From the NCBI RefSeq assembly GCF_008086045.1, contig NZ_VSEY01000006.1, positions 124,001 through 188,000 on the forward strand: a DNA stretch of 64,000 nt, written 5' to 3'. The notes under the pieces are model-generated. The model saw nothing but the letters and a program-made list of their open reading frames with translations. It was not told the origin of the DNA and did not search any database. Positions within the stretch are counted from its first letter, which is position 1. Each line of letters opens with the position of its first letter. The position numbers and the translations under genes were made by a program. Positions 44,969 through 54,043 of this stretch are shown here, one piece after another. This DNA is from Nonomuraea sp. PA05 (lineage in GTDB: Bacteria; Actinomycetota; Actinomycetes; Streptosporangiales; Streptosporangiaceae).

Positions 44969-46087
44969 GTGATGGCGACACGTCCCGACACCGCGCGCAA
45001 GCTGCTGCTCTACTGGATGTACGGCACGATGGGCCTGGTCTGGCTCATGTCCGTCGTCTACATCACCGGCGACGCGGTGAGCGGCAAGCTGCCCGTCGGC
45101 ACATCGGTGGTCAACGCCGTCCTGGTGACCGGCTTCTTCGTGCTCAGCCCGATGCTGCTGACCGAGGCCTTCGAGCACCGTCCGAAACCCACGCTGAAGC
45201 TGCTGGCCGCGGGCCTGATGTCGGTGGTGCTGTTCTTCACCTCGCCTCTCGACGGCGCGTCGACGGCGATGTGGATGCAGACGCTGACCTTGTGGATGTC
45301 GCTGGCCGCCCTCTATCTGCCGCTGCGCGCGACGATCGTGCTGGCGGCGTCGCTGTCCGCCGGCGTCGCGGCCTACGCCGGCTTCGTGACCGGCCAGCCC
45401 TGGCAGAGCATCCTGCTCATCGAGGCGCTCAACTCGTTCATCATGATCGCCGCCATGCTCGTGTGGCGCTGGTTGTGGTGGGTGATCAGGGACGCGCACA
45501 AGAGCCGCGAGGCCAGGGCCAGGCTGGCCGTGGCGGAGGAGCGGCTGCGTTTCGCCCGCGACCTGCATGACCTGCTCGGGCACAGCCTGTCGGTCATCAC
45601 GCTGAAGAGCGAGCTGGCCGCCAAGCTGGCGACCAAGGACACGGACCGGGCCGCCGCCGAGATGGCCGCGGTCCGCGCGCTGGCCGGTGAGTCGCTGTTC
45701 GAGGTGCAGCAGGCGGTGCACGGCTACCAGGCGCTCGACCTGGACGAGGAGCTCGCGGGGGTGCGCGCGGCGCTGGAGGCCGCCGGGGCGAGCTGCGTGA
45801 TCGAGGCCAGCACGGACGGCCTGTCGCCGTCCGCCAGGATGCTGCTGGCCTGGGCGGTGCGCGAGGGCGGCACGAACATCCTCAAGCACAGTGCGGCCAC
45901 GCGGTGCGTGATCAGGATCGACGAGGGGGTGCTGGAGATGGTCAACGACGGGGTGACGGACCTGGGGGCGGCGCCGGGGAGCGGCCTGCGCGGACTGTCG
46001 GAGCGGCTGCTCACGGAGGGCGGCTCGTTCTCCGCCGGCCCCACGCAGGGCGGGCACTTCCTGCTGCGCGCGGCGGTGCCGGCGTGA
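44969..46087 (+). CDS. NarL/DesK-type sensor histidine kinase
   Basis: This 372-residue kinase has six or so membrane helices (residues 12-165), then a HisKA_3 domain with the phospho-acceptor in FARDLHDLLGHSLS (His about 200) and an ATPase domain with REGGTNILKHS. It starts at GTG 44969 or ATG 44972 after GGGGGAGG. It overlaps the next kinase by 4 bp (GTGA), and a LuxR-type response regulator follows, so all three are one translationally coupled operon. Confidence 0.92.
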   Translation: MMATRPDTARKLLLYWMYGTMGLVWLMSVVYITGDAVSGKLPVGTSVVNAVLVTGFFVLSPMLLTEAFEHRPKPTLKLLAAGLMSVVLFFTSPLDGASTAMWMQTLTLWMSLAALYLPLRATIVLAASLSAGVAAYAGFVTGQPWQSILLIEALNSFIMIAAMLVWRWLWWVIRDAHKSREARARLAVAEERLRFARDLHDLLGHSLSVITLKSELAAKLATKDTDRAAAEMAAVRALAGESLFEVQQAVHGYQALDLDEELAGVRAALEAAGASCVIEASTDGLSPSARMLLAWAVREGGTNILKHSAATRCVIRIDEGVLEMVNDGVTDLGAAPGSGLRGLSERLLTEGGSFSAGPTQGGHFLLRAAVPA

Positions 46088-47196
46088 AGGTCTTCGACCG
46101 GCTGCGGAACGCCAGCAAACTGACCAAGGTCCGCTGGCTGATGGTCTACTGCGCGGACCTGCTGCTGCTGGTCCCGCTCTTCGGCTACTACGACCTGTAT
46201 CTGCGCTGGCGGGAGTTCGGGGTTCCGCTGTGGCTGGTCCTCATCGGCGCCGTCCTGCTGCTGATCTTCAACGTGCTCAGCACGCGTCCGTTCAGGATCG
46301 CCGTGCGCGGCGGGAAGCGTCCCGCCGCCATCCTGGCGATCACCGGGGTGATCGCGGTGCTGCTGGCCGCGGCCGGGCAGGTGTTCGCGCTGCCCACCTG
46401 GCTGGCGCTGCTGGCGCTGTTCGTGCGCGTCCGCACCGCCATCGCCGTGTGCGCCGTGTCGATCGTGCTGTTCAACGTGTACGCCTCGCTCGCCGGGAAC
46501 TTCACCGTCCCGCTGCTGATCTTCGTGCAGACCGTCTTCACCACGATCAGCGTCGGCGCCCTGCTGGCCAACCTCAAGCTGTGGCGGCTCACCATGGAGG
46601 CGTACGAGGGGGAGGAGGCGATGGCCAAGCTGGCGGTCTCGGAGGAGCGGCTGCGTTTCGCCCGCGACCTGAACGACCTGCTCGGCCGCAGCCTCACCGA
46701 CGTCGCCGTCCGCACCGAGCAGGCGGAGCGGAGGCTGCGCGGGGACCCGGAGGCGGCGGCGGCCGAGATGTTCGAGGTGCGCGACCTTTCCCGGCGCTCG
46801 CTGCGCGAGGTGCGCACCGTCGTGCAGAACTACCGCGCCATGGACCTGGACGAGGTGCTGTCCAGCGTGCGCGCGGTGCTGGAGGCGGCGGACGTGCGCT
46901 GCACGGTGCGCGCGGACACCGGCTCGCTGCCGGCCGAGACCAGGACGCTGCTGGCCACCGTCGTACGCGAGGGCGCGACGAACGTACTGAAGCACAGCAG
47001 GGCAGAACGCTGCACGATCACGATCGAGAACGGGGTGCTGGAGATGTCCAACGACGGGGTCAGCGGACCGGTCGGCGAGCACGCGCCGATCGGCCTGGCC
47101 GGGCTCGCGCAGCGGGTGCGCGCGGCGGGCGGCACCCTGGAGGCCGAGCCCGTGGCGGGCGGCCGCTACCTGCTGCGGGCGGCGGTGCCCGCATGA
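46084..47196 (+). CDS. Histidine-kinase paralogue lacking the phospho-acceptor histidine
   Basis: This 370-residue membrane protein has the same architecture as the preceding kinase: helices at about 18-170, dimerisation helix, ATPase domain with REGATNVLKHS. The H-box, however, reads FARDLNDLLGRSLT: the acceptor His is Asn197 and the second His is Arg. It cannot autophosphorylate there and may act as a pseudokinase partner or regulator of the first kinase. Start GTG 46084 overlaps the previous stop. The ATPase N-box is intact. Confidence 0.88.
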   Translation: MKVFDRLRNASKLTKVRWLMVYCADLLLLVPLFGYYDLYLRWREFGVPLWLVLIGAVLLLIFNVLSTRPFRIAVRGGKRPAAILAITGVIAVLLAAAGQVFALPTWLALLALFVRVRTAIAVCAVSIVLFNVYASLAGNFTVPLLIFVQTVFTTISVGALLANLKLWRLTMEAYEGEEAMAKLAVSEERLRFARDLNDLLGRSLTDVAVRTEQAERRLRGDPEAAAAEMFEVRDLSRRSLREVRTVVQNYRAMDLDEVLSSVRAVLEAADVRCTVRADTGSLPAETRTLLATVVREGATNVLKHSRAERCTITIENGVLEMSNDGVSGPVGEHAPIGLAGLAQRVRAAGGTLEAEPVAGGRYLLRAAVPA

Positions 47197-47792
47197 CGAC
47201 CCGCGTGCTGCTGGCCGACGACGAGCACCTGATCCGCGGCGCCATCGCGGCGCTGCTCGACCTGGAGGACGGCATCGAGGTCGTCGCCCAGGTGGGCAGG
47301 GGCGACGAGGTGCTGGCCGCGGTGGCCGAGCACCGTCCCGACGTGGCGGTGCTCGACATCGAGATGCCCGGGATGGACGGGTTGAGCGCGGCCGAGCAGA
47401 TCAGCTCCCAGTGCAAGATCGTCATCCTGACCAGCCTGGGCCGCCCCGGCTACCTGCGCAGGGCCATGGCGGCCGGCGTCAGCGGCTTCCTCGGCAAGGA
47501 CGCCTCGGCCGAGGAGCTGGCGATGGCCATCCGCAAGGTCCAGTCCGGCGGACGCTACCTGGACGCGGAGCTGGCGGCGGCGGCGATGGCGGCCGGGGAC
47601 AGCCCGCTGACCGAGCGCGAGCGCGACGCGCTGCGCCTGGCCGCCGAGGGTGCCACGATCTCCAGGATCGCCGCGGAGCTGCACCTGACCGAGGGCACCG
47701 TGCGCAACTACCTGTCCAGCGCCATGACCAAGCTCAACGCGCAGAACCGGCTGGAGGCCATCCGCACGGCCCAGCAGATGGGCTGGCTCTGA
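47193..47792 (+). CDS. NarL/LuxR-type response regulator
   Basis: This 199-residue regulator has a receiver domain (ADDEHLIRGA, phospho-acceptor aspartate in VAVLDIEMPG, Lys in LGKDAS) and a C-terminal LuxR HTH (LTERERDALRLAAEGATISR). It begins at ATG 47193, overlapping the pseudokinase stop by 4 bp, and is the presumed output of both kinases. Targets are unknown. Confidence 0.93.
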   Translation: MTTRVLLADDEHLIRGAIAALLDLEDGIEVVAQVGRGDEVLAAVAEHRPDVAVLDIEMPGMDGLSAAEQISSQCKIVILTSLGRPGYLRRAMAAGVSGFLGKDASAEELAMAIRKVQSGGRYLDAELAAAAMAAGDSPLTERERDALRLAAEGATISRIAAELHLTEGTVRNYLSSAMTKLNAQNRLEAIRTAQQMGWL

Positions 47793-47869
47793 CACCAGGC
47801 AATTCCACACAGAACGCCTGTCTGTTCCGGCACTGAGCCCAGGCCCTCACCCGAGCTGTACTCATCTTC

Positions 47870-47890
47870 GGCCGCCGATACGCGGCGGCC
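47870..47890. terminator. Hairpin after the two-component operon
   Basis: GGCCGCCG-ATACG-CGGCGGCC forms a perfect 8-bp stem, 78 bp after the response regulator stop and before the next gene. Confidence 0.5.
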
Positions 47891-47948
47891 TGTCATCAGG
47901 AGACCGCAGCCGGCCGACTGGCCGCGGTCATCCGACAGAGGGGGAGAG

Positions 47949-48524
47949 ATGGGTACGACAGGGGCCACCGAGAGACGTTCGAGAGCCACCGTCCTGCGCC
48001 GGCACGGCGTGCGCGCGCTGACCGCGGGCGCCGCGCTGGCGGCCTCACTGCTGGCCGTGGCCGGCCCGGCGCACGCCGCCGCCAACGTGAGCGTGTCGGC
48101 GCCGATCCTGCAGATCACCGCGGACGGCGCCAACGACGCCATCACGGTGACGCAGGTGGGCGGCAGGCTGGTGGTCAGGAACGACGGCGGGCTGCTGTTC
48201 CCCGGCGCCGGTTGCGTGGCGACCGCCAAGAACGTGTCGGTGTGCGACGCGGACGGTGTCACCACCATCGCGGCGGACACGGGCGCAGGGGACGACACGC
48301 TGACCAACAGGACCACGCTGCGCTCGAGGGTCGTCCTCGGCGCCGGCTCGGACCAGTTCTTCGGCGGTACGGCCGTGGACATGGCGGCCGGCGAGGCAGG
48401 CAACGACCGGATGGCCGGCAACACGGGCAACGACGTGCTGATCGGCGGCGACGGCGTGGACAGCGCGAACGGCGGTGACGGCGTCGACAAGTGCGACGCC
48501 GAGACCGTCACGGCCTGCGAGTAA
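47949..48524 (+). CDS. Secreted RTX-type calcium-binding repeat protein
   Basis: This 191-residue protein has a long twin-basic-looking N-terminus (ERRSRATVLRRHG) and a signal-peptide hydrophobic core ending at GPAHA. It continues as a beta-roll with RTX-like units (GAGDDTL, GAGSDQF, GNTGNDVLIGGDGVDSANGG). These nonapeptides bind Ca2+ outside the cell. The strong GGGGGAGAG site supports the ATG. A long terminator follows. Confidence 0.8.
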   Translation: MGTTGATERRSRATVLRRHGVRALTAGAALAASLLAVAGPAHAAANVSVSAPILQITADGANDAITVTQVGGRLVVRNDGGLLFPGAGCVATAKNVSVCDADGVTTIAADTGAGDDTLTNRTTLRSRVVLGAGSDQFFGGTAVDMAAGEAGNDRMAGNTGNDVLIGGDGVDSANGGDGVDKCDAETVTACE

Positions 48525-48530
48525 GGAAAG

Positions 48531-48572
48531 GGCGCTCCCGGCCGCGGTCTCAGGTACGCGGCCGGGAGCGCC
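48531..48572. terminator. 16-bp-stem bidirectional terminator
   Basis: GGCGCTCCCGGCCGCG and its perfect complement enclose a 10-nt loop between two convergent genes. Confidence 0.85.
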
Positions 48573-48589
48573 GGGTCCGGCGGCCGGTG

Positions 48590-49042
48590 TCAGCAGGTGA
48601 CGTAGGCGGACCGGCTGGCGGCCTTGTAGGAGCAGGAGTCGACGAGCTTGCCGGTGGCGTTGCGCACGTAGGCGGTGTCCTGGTCGTTGTTCCACACGTA
48701 CTGCCTGCGGTTCCAGAACACGCTGCTCGTGCCGTCGCCGCCCTGCCCGGTGCGCAGCGTGATCCGCTTCTTCGGCCCCAGCACCGCGTCCGCGCCGAAC
48801 TCGTAGGTGTAGCCGGTCTTGTCCCGCACGCTCCAGCCTTCGAGGTCGATGGCCTTCCTGGTGGTGTTGAGCAGGGTGACGTACTCGGCGTTCAGCGAGG
48901 CGTTGGAGCGCCGGTCCGCCCCCGGCGAGTCGTAGTAGATCTTCACGATCTGGAGGGCGGGGGCGGCGGCCTGGGCGGGCAGCGCCGCGCCGAACGTCGC
49001 ACCGGCAGCGAGCAGCGCTGCGAGCGTGGAGGCGAGTCTCAC
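48590..49042 (-). CDS. Secreted lamin-tail-domain (LTD) protein
   Basis: This 150-residue protein has a signal peptide (1-26) and an LTD beta-sandwich with NAEYVTLLNTTRKAIDLEGW, GYTYEF and a Trp-rich VFWNRRQYVWNNDQDTAYVRN. Two C-terminal cysteines may pair. LTDs are usually exported adhesion or nuclease-associated domains; the role is unknown. The start is GTG. Confidence 0.85.
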   Translation of the reverse strand: MRLASTLAALLAAGATFGAALPAQAAAPALQIVKIYYDSPGADRRSNASLNAEYVTLLNTTRKAIDLEGWSVRDKTGYTYEFGADAVLGPKKRITLRTGQGGDGTSSVFWNRRQYVWNNDQDTAYVRNATGKLVDSCSYKAASRSAYVTC

Positions 49043-49398
49043 CGTCGAGTTCCTTCACGAATGTATGGGGCTTATGTGACGGATGTAGGACGGTGGAGGG
49101 TGGCTCCTGGTTGTCCCCGCGCGGACCATATGTACGGGGTTCGGGAGCGTTCTCGCGAGACGTCTCGAAAGCGTCACGGCCCTTGACTGCATGGACACCC
49201 GGAATTTACGTTCGCGGTACTTATCCGGTTCAGCAGGCCCTGCCGGGCCTGCGATCTATGAACAGAGAATCGCTCACCGGTCCTTTCGCGCGGGCGTGTT
49301 TCGTGTCAGCGCTGGGAGCGCTCCCAAGGGCCGGGCCAATCGGGGGTCTGACAGGCGTACACACCTTCGCGCCAGAGCGCGGAGGAAGGAGAGAAGCG
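49043..49398. promoter_or_regulatory. Regulatory region of the sugar ABC/beta-mannosidase operon
   Basis: This 356-bp stretch has no gene. It contains nested palindromes TCTCGCGAGA and CGAGACGTCTCG (49152-49168), a promoter-like pair TTGACT (49184-49189) and TACGTT (49208-49213) with an 18-bp spacer, and the CebR-type box at 49313-49326. CGGGAGCGTTCTCG at 49143-49156 matches that box at 10 of 14 positions and may be an auxiliary site. Confidence 0.55.
49313..49326. promoter_or_regulatory. CebR/LacI-type operator
   Basis: TGGGAGCGCTCCCA is a perfect 14-bp palindrome and is the published consensus of the Streptomyces cellobiose-responsive repressor CebR. It lies 73 bp before the binding-protein start. 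No cebR-like gene is in the window, so the repressor acts in trans. Confidence 0.85.
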
Positions 49399-51150
49399 AT
49401 GCGTAACCGGGCTCGGATCATGATTCCGCTCGTAGCGGCGGGCCTCCTCGCCACGGCCTGCTCCGGCGGCGGAGCCACGCCGACCCCGCCGGCCTCCCAG
49501 CCGCAGAGCCAGGGTGCGGCGGCCAACCCCGACCAGCTTCCGCGCAACGAGACCCTCTACACCACAGGCACCCAGTGGGGGCCGCCGCCGAACTTCAACC
49601 CGATCAGGGAGTGGGACTCGGCGGTCGGCACCAAGGGCCTGGTGTACGAGACGCTGTTCCACTACGACCCCAACGCCGCCAAGCTCAACGGCTGGCTGGC
49701 CGAGAGCGGCTCGTGGGCCGACGACACGACCTACCAGGTGAAGCTGCGGCAGGGGATCAAGTGGGCCGACGGCCAGCCCTTTACCGCCAAGGACGTCGTC
49801 TTCTCCTTCGAGCTCGGCAAGATGGAGACCATCCCCTACCACCACCTGTGGGACTGGCTGAAAACCGTCGAGGCGGTCGACGACCAGACCGTGAAGTTCA
49901 CCTTCACCAAGGCCAACTACCAGCAGTGGGACTTCAACCTCTACAGCCGCTCCATCGTCCCCGAGCACATCTGGAAGGGCCGCTCGGAGCAGGAGGTGCT
50001 CGACGGGATCAACGAGAACCCGGTCGGCACGGGCGCGTACAAGTTCCTGAGCAAGGACCAGGACCGCGTGGTCCTGCAGCGGCGCGACGACTGGTGGGGC
50101 AAGACGGCGCTGAACATGGAGCCCAAGCCGCGCTACATCGTCGACATCGCCACGCCCAGCAACGAGGTCGCGATGGGCATGCTGCTGCAGAAGGGCCTGG
50201 ACCTCAGCAACAACTTCCTGCCCGGCGTGGCCAACCTGGTCAAGGGCAACTTCGGGCTGACGACCTTCTACAACGAGCCGCCGTACATGCTGTCGGCCAA
50301 CACCGCGTGGCTGGTGCCCAACACCACGAAGAAGCCGATGGACGACCCGGCCTTCCGCAAGGCGCTGGCCTCCTCGGTGGACGTCAAGAAGATCGTCGAG
50401 AGCGTCTACGGCAACCTCGTCAAGGCCGCCAGCCCCACCGGCCTGCTGCCGCAGTGGGACAAGTACGTGGACCAGAGCGTGGTCTCCTCCGCGGGCTTCA
50501 CCTTCGACGCGGCCAAGGCCAAGAAGCTGCTGTCCGACGCCGGGTACAAGGACGGCGACGGCGACGGGTACGTGGAGAACAAGGACGGCTCCAAGATCAG
50601 CCTGACCCTGATCGTGCCGTCCGGCTGGACCGACTGGATGGAGTCGGCCAGGTCCATCTCCGCCAGCGCCAAGAGCGCCGGCATCCAGATCACGCCGGAG
50701 TTCCCCGACTTCAACGCGCTGGTCGAGCAGCGCGCCAAGGGCGACTTCGACCTGCTCATCAACAACGAGCGGCAACTGTCGAACTCGCCGTACACCTACT
50801 ACGAGTACATGTTCCAGCTCCCGGTGCAGAAGCAGCAGAACACCGTCAACTTCGCCCGCTACGAGAACGACAAGGCGTGGAAGCTGGTCCAGGACCTCGA
50901 CCAGGTCAAGACCGAGGACACGGCGGGCATGCAGAAGATCATCTCCCAGCTTCAGCAGATCCATCTCGACGACATGCCGGTGATCCCGCTCTGGTACAAC
51001 GGCCTCTGGGCGCAGTCCAGCACCAGCGTGTGGAAGAACTGGCCGGCCGCGGCGGGCGCCGCGCCCAAGACCGGCGCCGTGATGTGGCGCAACTGGCTGG
51101 AACTCGGCGGTTTCGAGACCCTGACCCAGCTCCAGCCCGCCGCTTCCTGA
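49399..51150 (+). CDS. ABC-transporter solute-binding lipoprotein (family 5, oligosaccharide or peptide)
   Basis: This 583-residue SBP_bac_5 protein has a lipoprotein signal with lipobox LLATAC (Cys near residue 20). The fold is marked by WADGQPFTAKDVVFSF and NPVGTGAYKF. In this context (GH2 mannosidase, CebR box) the ligand is likely a manno- or cello-oligosaccharide, as for other family-5 sugar transporters. ATG 49399 has GGAAGGAGAG upstream. An intercistronic hairpin follows, which could protect this highly needed message. Confidence 0.9.
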   Translation: MRNRARIMIPLVAAGLLATACSGGGATPTPPASQPQSQGAAANPDQLPRNETLYTTGTQWGPPPNFNPIREWDSAVGTKGLVYETLFHYDPNAAKLNGWLAESGSWADDTTYQVKLRQGIKWADGQPFTAKDVVFSFELGKMETIPYHHLWDWLKTVEAVDDQTVKFTFTKANYQQWDFNLYSRSIVPEHIWKGRSEQEVLDGINENPVGTGAYKFLSKDQDRVVLQRRDDWWGKTALNMEPKPRYIVDIATPSNEVAMGMLLQKGLDLSNNFLPGVANLVKGNFGLTTFYNEPPYMLSANTAWLVPNTTKKPMDDPAFRKALASSVDVKKIVESVYGNLVKAASPTGLLPQWDKYVDQSVVSSAGFTFDAAKAKKLLSDAGYKDGDGDGYVENKDGSKISLTLIVPSGWTDWMESARSISASAKSAGIQITPEFPDFNALVEQRAKGDFDLLINNERQLSNSPYTYYEYMFQLPVQKQQNTVNFARYENDKAWKLVQDLDQVKTEDTAGMQKIISQLQQIHLDDMPVIPLWYNGLWAQSSTSVWKNWPAAAGAAPKTGAVMWRNWLELGGFETLTQLQPAAS

Positions 51151-51175
51151 CGAGCCCCCGGACGAACCCCACGAT

Positions 51176-51207
51176 CCCTCCGCCCCGCGTATCCCCGGGG
51201 CGGAGGG
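51176..51207 (+). terminator. Intercistronic hairpin between binding protein and permease
   Basis: CCCTCCGCCCCG and CGGGGCGGAGGG make a perfect 12-bp stem with an 8-nt loop, just before the permease ribosome binding site. It probably partly terminates or stabilises upstream mRNA, giving more binding protein than permease. Confidence 0.65.
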
Positions 51208-51228
51208 ACCTCCCCGGAGACAACACAC

Positions 51229-52224
51229 GTGCGTCGTTATTTCGGTAGGAAACTGCTCATCTACGGACTGACCTTCTTCGTCGCCGTCACGGTCAACTGG
51301 ATGATCCCGCGCTTCATGCCGGGCGACCCGGTCGCCAGCATGGTCGCGCGGGCCAACGTCACCAAGCCCGAGGCCGTGGAGGCCATGCGGGCCTACTACA
51401 CCAGCCTGTTCGGGCTGGACCAGCCGCTGTGGCAGCAGTACGTCAACTTCTGGGGGGCGCTGCTGCGCGGCGACTTCGGGGTCAGCATCTGGCTGTTCCC
51501 GACGCCGGTGAGCACGGTGATCCTCATGGCGGTGCCGTACACACTGGCGCTGATCGTCCCGTCGGTGCTGCTGAGCTGGTGGGCAGGCAACCGGTTCGGC
51601 GCGTACGCGGCCCGGCGCAAGCTCCTCGACAACACCGTGCTGCCCGTGGGTTACGTGCTGACGGCGATGCCGTACATGTGGCTGGCCGTGCTGCTGGCCT
51701 GGGCGTTCGGCGTGATACTCGGCTGGTTCCCGGTGGCCGGCGGCTACAGCTTCTCGATGCGGCCCAACTGGTCGACGCCGTTCCTGCTCGACCTGCTGCA
51801 CCACTGGACGCTGCCGTTCCTGTCGCTGTTCCTGGTGGCGCTGGGCGGGTGGGCCATCGGCATGCGGAACATGATCATCTATGAGCTGGAGTCCGACTAC
51901 TCCACCTACCTGTCGGCGCTGGGCGCGCCGAGCAGGCTCATCCGCCGCTACGCCTTCCGCAACGCCGTGCTGCCCCAGATCACCGGCCTGGCCCTGCAAC
52001 TGGGCGTGCTGGTGGCGGGCGCGCTGGTCACCGAGATCGTCTTCGCCTACCCGGGCCTGGGCAGCCTCATCCTCAAGTCCATCCAGAACAAGGACTTCTT
52101 CCTGTTGCAGGGCACCTTCTTGTTCATCGTGCTCGGCGTGCTGATCGCCAACTTCATCATCGACATCGTGTACGTCGTGGTCGATCCGCGGACCAGGGCG
52201 GGAATGGCGGGTGCGCAGGCATGA
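51229..52224 (+). CDS. ABC permease, DppB type
   Basis: This 331-residue integral membrane protein has six helices, with the BPD_transp_1 EAA-loop region SALGAPSRLIRRYAFRNAVL and a C-terminal FAYPGLGSLI. GTG start. It overlaps the second permease by 4 bp (ATGA) and pairs with it to form the channel for the family-5 binding protein. Confidence 0.92.
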   Translation: MRRYFGRKLLIYGLTFFVAVTVNWMIPRFMPGDPVASMVARANVTKPEAVEAMRAYYTSLFGLDQPLWQQYVNFWGALLRGDFGVSIWLFPTPVSTVILMAVPYTLALIVPSVLLSWWAGNRFGAYAARRKLLDNTVLPVGYVLTAMPYMWLAVLLAWAFGVILGWFPVAGGYSFSMRPNWSTPFLLDLLHHWTLPFLSLFLVALGGWAIGMRNMIIYELESDYSTYLSALGAPSRLIRRYAFRNAVLPQITGLALQLGVLVAGALVTEIVFAYPGLGSLILKSIQNKDFFLLQGTFLFIVLGVLIANFIIDIVYVVVDPRTRAGMAGAQA

Positions 52225-53105
52225 CGGCTCTACAGGACGTCGCGCCGCGAGAGCCGGCCGGGGTCCGGCGCGAGGCGCTCTACTTCGCGGTGCGCAACGG
52301 CAAGCTGATGGCCGGCTTCGGCATCGTGCTCGTGCTGCTCCTGCTGGGGCTGCTCGGCCCGGTGCTGTCCGGGGGCGCCCCCAACGAGTACGGCCCCAAG
52401 CCGATGACCCCGCCGTCGGGCGAGCACTGGTTCGGCACCACTACGTTCGGCCAGGACGTGTTCGTACAGTTCGTGCACGGGCTGCGCAGCACGTTCGCGG
52501 TCGGCGTGATCGGCGGCGGCATCGCGGCGGTGATCGGCATGGTCGTCGGCTTCGTGGCCGGCTACCGCGGCGGCATCGTGGACGAGGTGCTCAACATGCT
52601 GACCAACATCATCCTGGTCATCCCCACGCTGGCTGTGCTGCTGATCATCAACGCGTACCTGGGCATCCGCAGCGTGGCCGTGCAGGGCCTGTTCATCGGG
52701 CTGACGCAGTGGCCGTGGGCGGCGCGGGCGATCAGGGCGCAGACCTTCTCGCTGCGCACCAGGGAGTTCGTGGACCTGGCCAGGATGAGCGGCGCGGGCA
52801 CCGGCCGGATCATCGCCAGGGAGATCGCGCCGAACATGAGCTCCTACCTGTTCATGACGTTCATCCTGCTGTTCGGCGGCTCGGTGCTGATCGCCTCCTC
52901 GCTGGACTTCATCGGCCTCGGCCCCACCGAGGGCGTCTCGCTGGGCCTGATGTTGCAGAACGCCAACCAGTGGAGCGCGCTCCAGCTCGGCCTGTGGTGG
53001 TGGTTCGTGCCGCCGGGCGCGGCCATCACGGCCATCGTGGGCGCCCTGTACGTGGCCAACGTCGGGCTCGACGAGGTCTTCAACCCGAAACTGAGGGAGA
53101 CATGA
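52221..53105 (+). CDS. ABC permease, DppC type
   Basis: This 294-residue permease has an N-terminal OppC_N segment and the motif HWFGTTTFGQDVFVQFVHGL, and an EAA loop ARMSGAGTGRIIAREIAPN. It overlaps the neighbours at both ends by 4 bp, so the operon is tightly coupled. Confidence 0.92.
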   Translation: MTALQDVAPREPAGVRREALYFAVRNGKLMAGFGIVLVLLLLGLLGPVLSGGAPNEYGPKPMTPPSGEHWFGTTTFGQDVFVQFVHGLRSTFAVGVIGGGIAAVIGMVVGFVAGYRGGIVDEVLNMLTNIILVIPTLAVLLIINAYLGIRSVAVQGLFIGLTQWPWAARAIRAQTFSLRTREFVDLARMSGAGTGRIIAREIAPNMSSYLFMTFILLFGGSVLIASSLDFIGLGPTEGVSLGLMLQNANQWSALQLGLWWWFVPPGAAITAIVGALYVANVGLDEVFNPKLRET

Positions 53106-54043
53106 GTCTGCAGGTCAGCGACCTCAGGGTGCACTACAAGACGCTCAAGGGGGACGTGCGCGCCCTCGACGGCATGACGTTCGGGCTGGGCGACGGCGAG
53201 ATCCTCGGCCTGGTCGGCGAGTCGGGCTGCGGCAAGAGCACGCTGGGCAAGTCGCTCATCCGCATGGACGGCCGGATGCGCCGCGTGGGCGGCACGGTCG
53301 TGCTCGACGGCCGCGAGCTGCCCATCGACGACGACCGGGCGATGAACGAGTTCCGCTTCCGCGAGGTCTCCCTCATCCCGCAGTACGCGATGAGCGCGCT
53401 CAACCCCACCCGCAAGATCCGCAGAATGGTCACCGAGCTGCTCAGGTCGCGCGGCGCGACACCCGATGTGGCCGAGCTGGAACGCCGGATGGACCAGGTG
53501 GGCCTGCCCCGCGAGGTGCTCGACCGCTACCCGATCGAGCTGTCGGGCGGCATGAAGCAGCGCATGGTGATGGTCATCTCCACGCTGCTCGACCCGTCCC
53601 TGCTGATCGCCGACGAGGTCACCTCCGCGCTCGACGTCTCCACCCAGAAGGCCGTCGCCCGCGCGCTGCTCGGCTTCCGCGAGAGCGGCTACGTCAAAAG
53701 CATGATCTTCGTCACCCACGACCTGGCGCTCACCCACCACATCGCCGACACGGTCATGGTCATGTACGCGGGCAGGCTGGCGGAGAAGGCGCCCGCCGAC
53801 CTGATCGTCAAGGCGCCGCGGCACCCGTACACGAAGCTGCTGCTCGACTCCCTGCCCGAGGTCGGCGTCCGCTACGCCGACCGCAGGCTGGAGGGCATCG
53901 CCGGCAGCCCGCCGTCGCTGCTGAACCCGCCCGCCGGCTGCCGCTTCCGGGACCGCTGCCCGATCGCGGGCGAGCAGTGCGGAGAGGACCCGCCGGTGGT
54001 CGAGCTGGCCCCCGACCACCACGTAGCCTGCTGGAAGGCCTGA
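53102..54043 (+). CDS. ABC ATPase, DppD type
   Basis: This 313-residue ATPase has Walker A GESGCGKST, signature LSGGMKQRM and the C-terminal oligopeptide/dipeptide domain with cysteines CRFRDRCPIAGEQC, which in homologues holds an iron-sulfur cluster. Walker B continues as ADEVTSALD where most members have DEPTSALD. ATG 53102 overlaps the permease stop; its own stop shares one base with the next start. Confidence 0.92.
   Translation: MSLQVSDLRVHYKTLKGDVRALDGMTFGLGDGEILGLVGESGCGKSTLGKSLIRMDGRMRRVGGTVVLDGRELPIDDDRAMNEFRFREVSLIPQYAMSALNPTRKIRRMVTELLRSRGATPDVAELERRMDQVGLPREVLDRYPIELSGGMKQRMVMVISTLLDPSLLIADEVTSALDVSTQKAVARALLGFRESGYVKSMIFVTHDLALTHHIADTVMVMYAGRLAEKAPADLIVKAPRHPYTKLLLDSLPEVGVRYADRRLEGIAGSPPSLLNPPAGCRFRDRCPIAGEQCGEDPPVVELAPDHHVACWKA

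Noticed and set aside
49306..51999. 897-codon minus-strand open frame opposite the binding protein and permease
   Set aside because: It crosses a promoter, an operator and two certain genes; its His/Leu/Val-rich composition is typical of antisense frames in GC-rich DNA.
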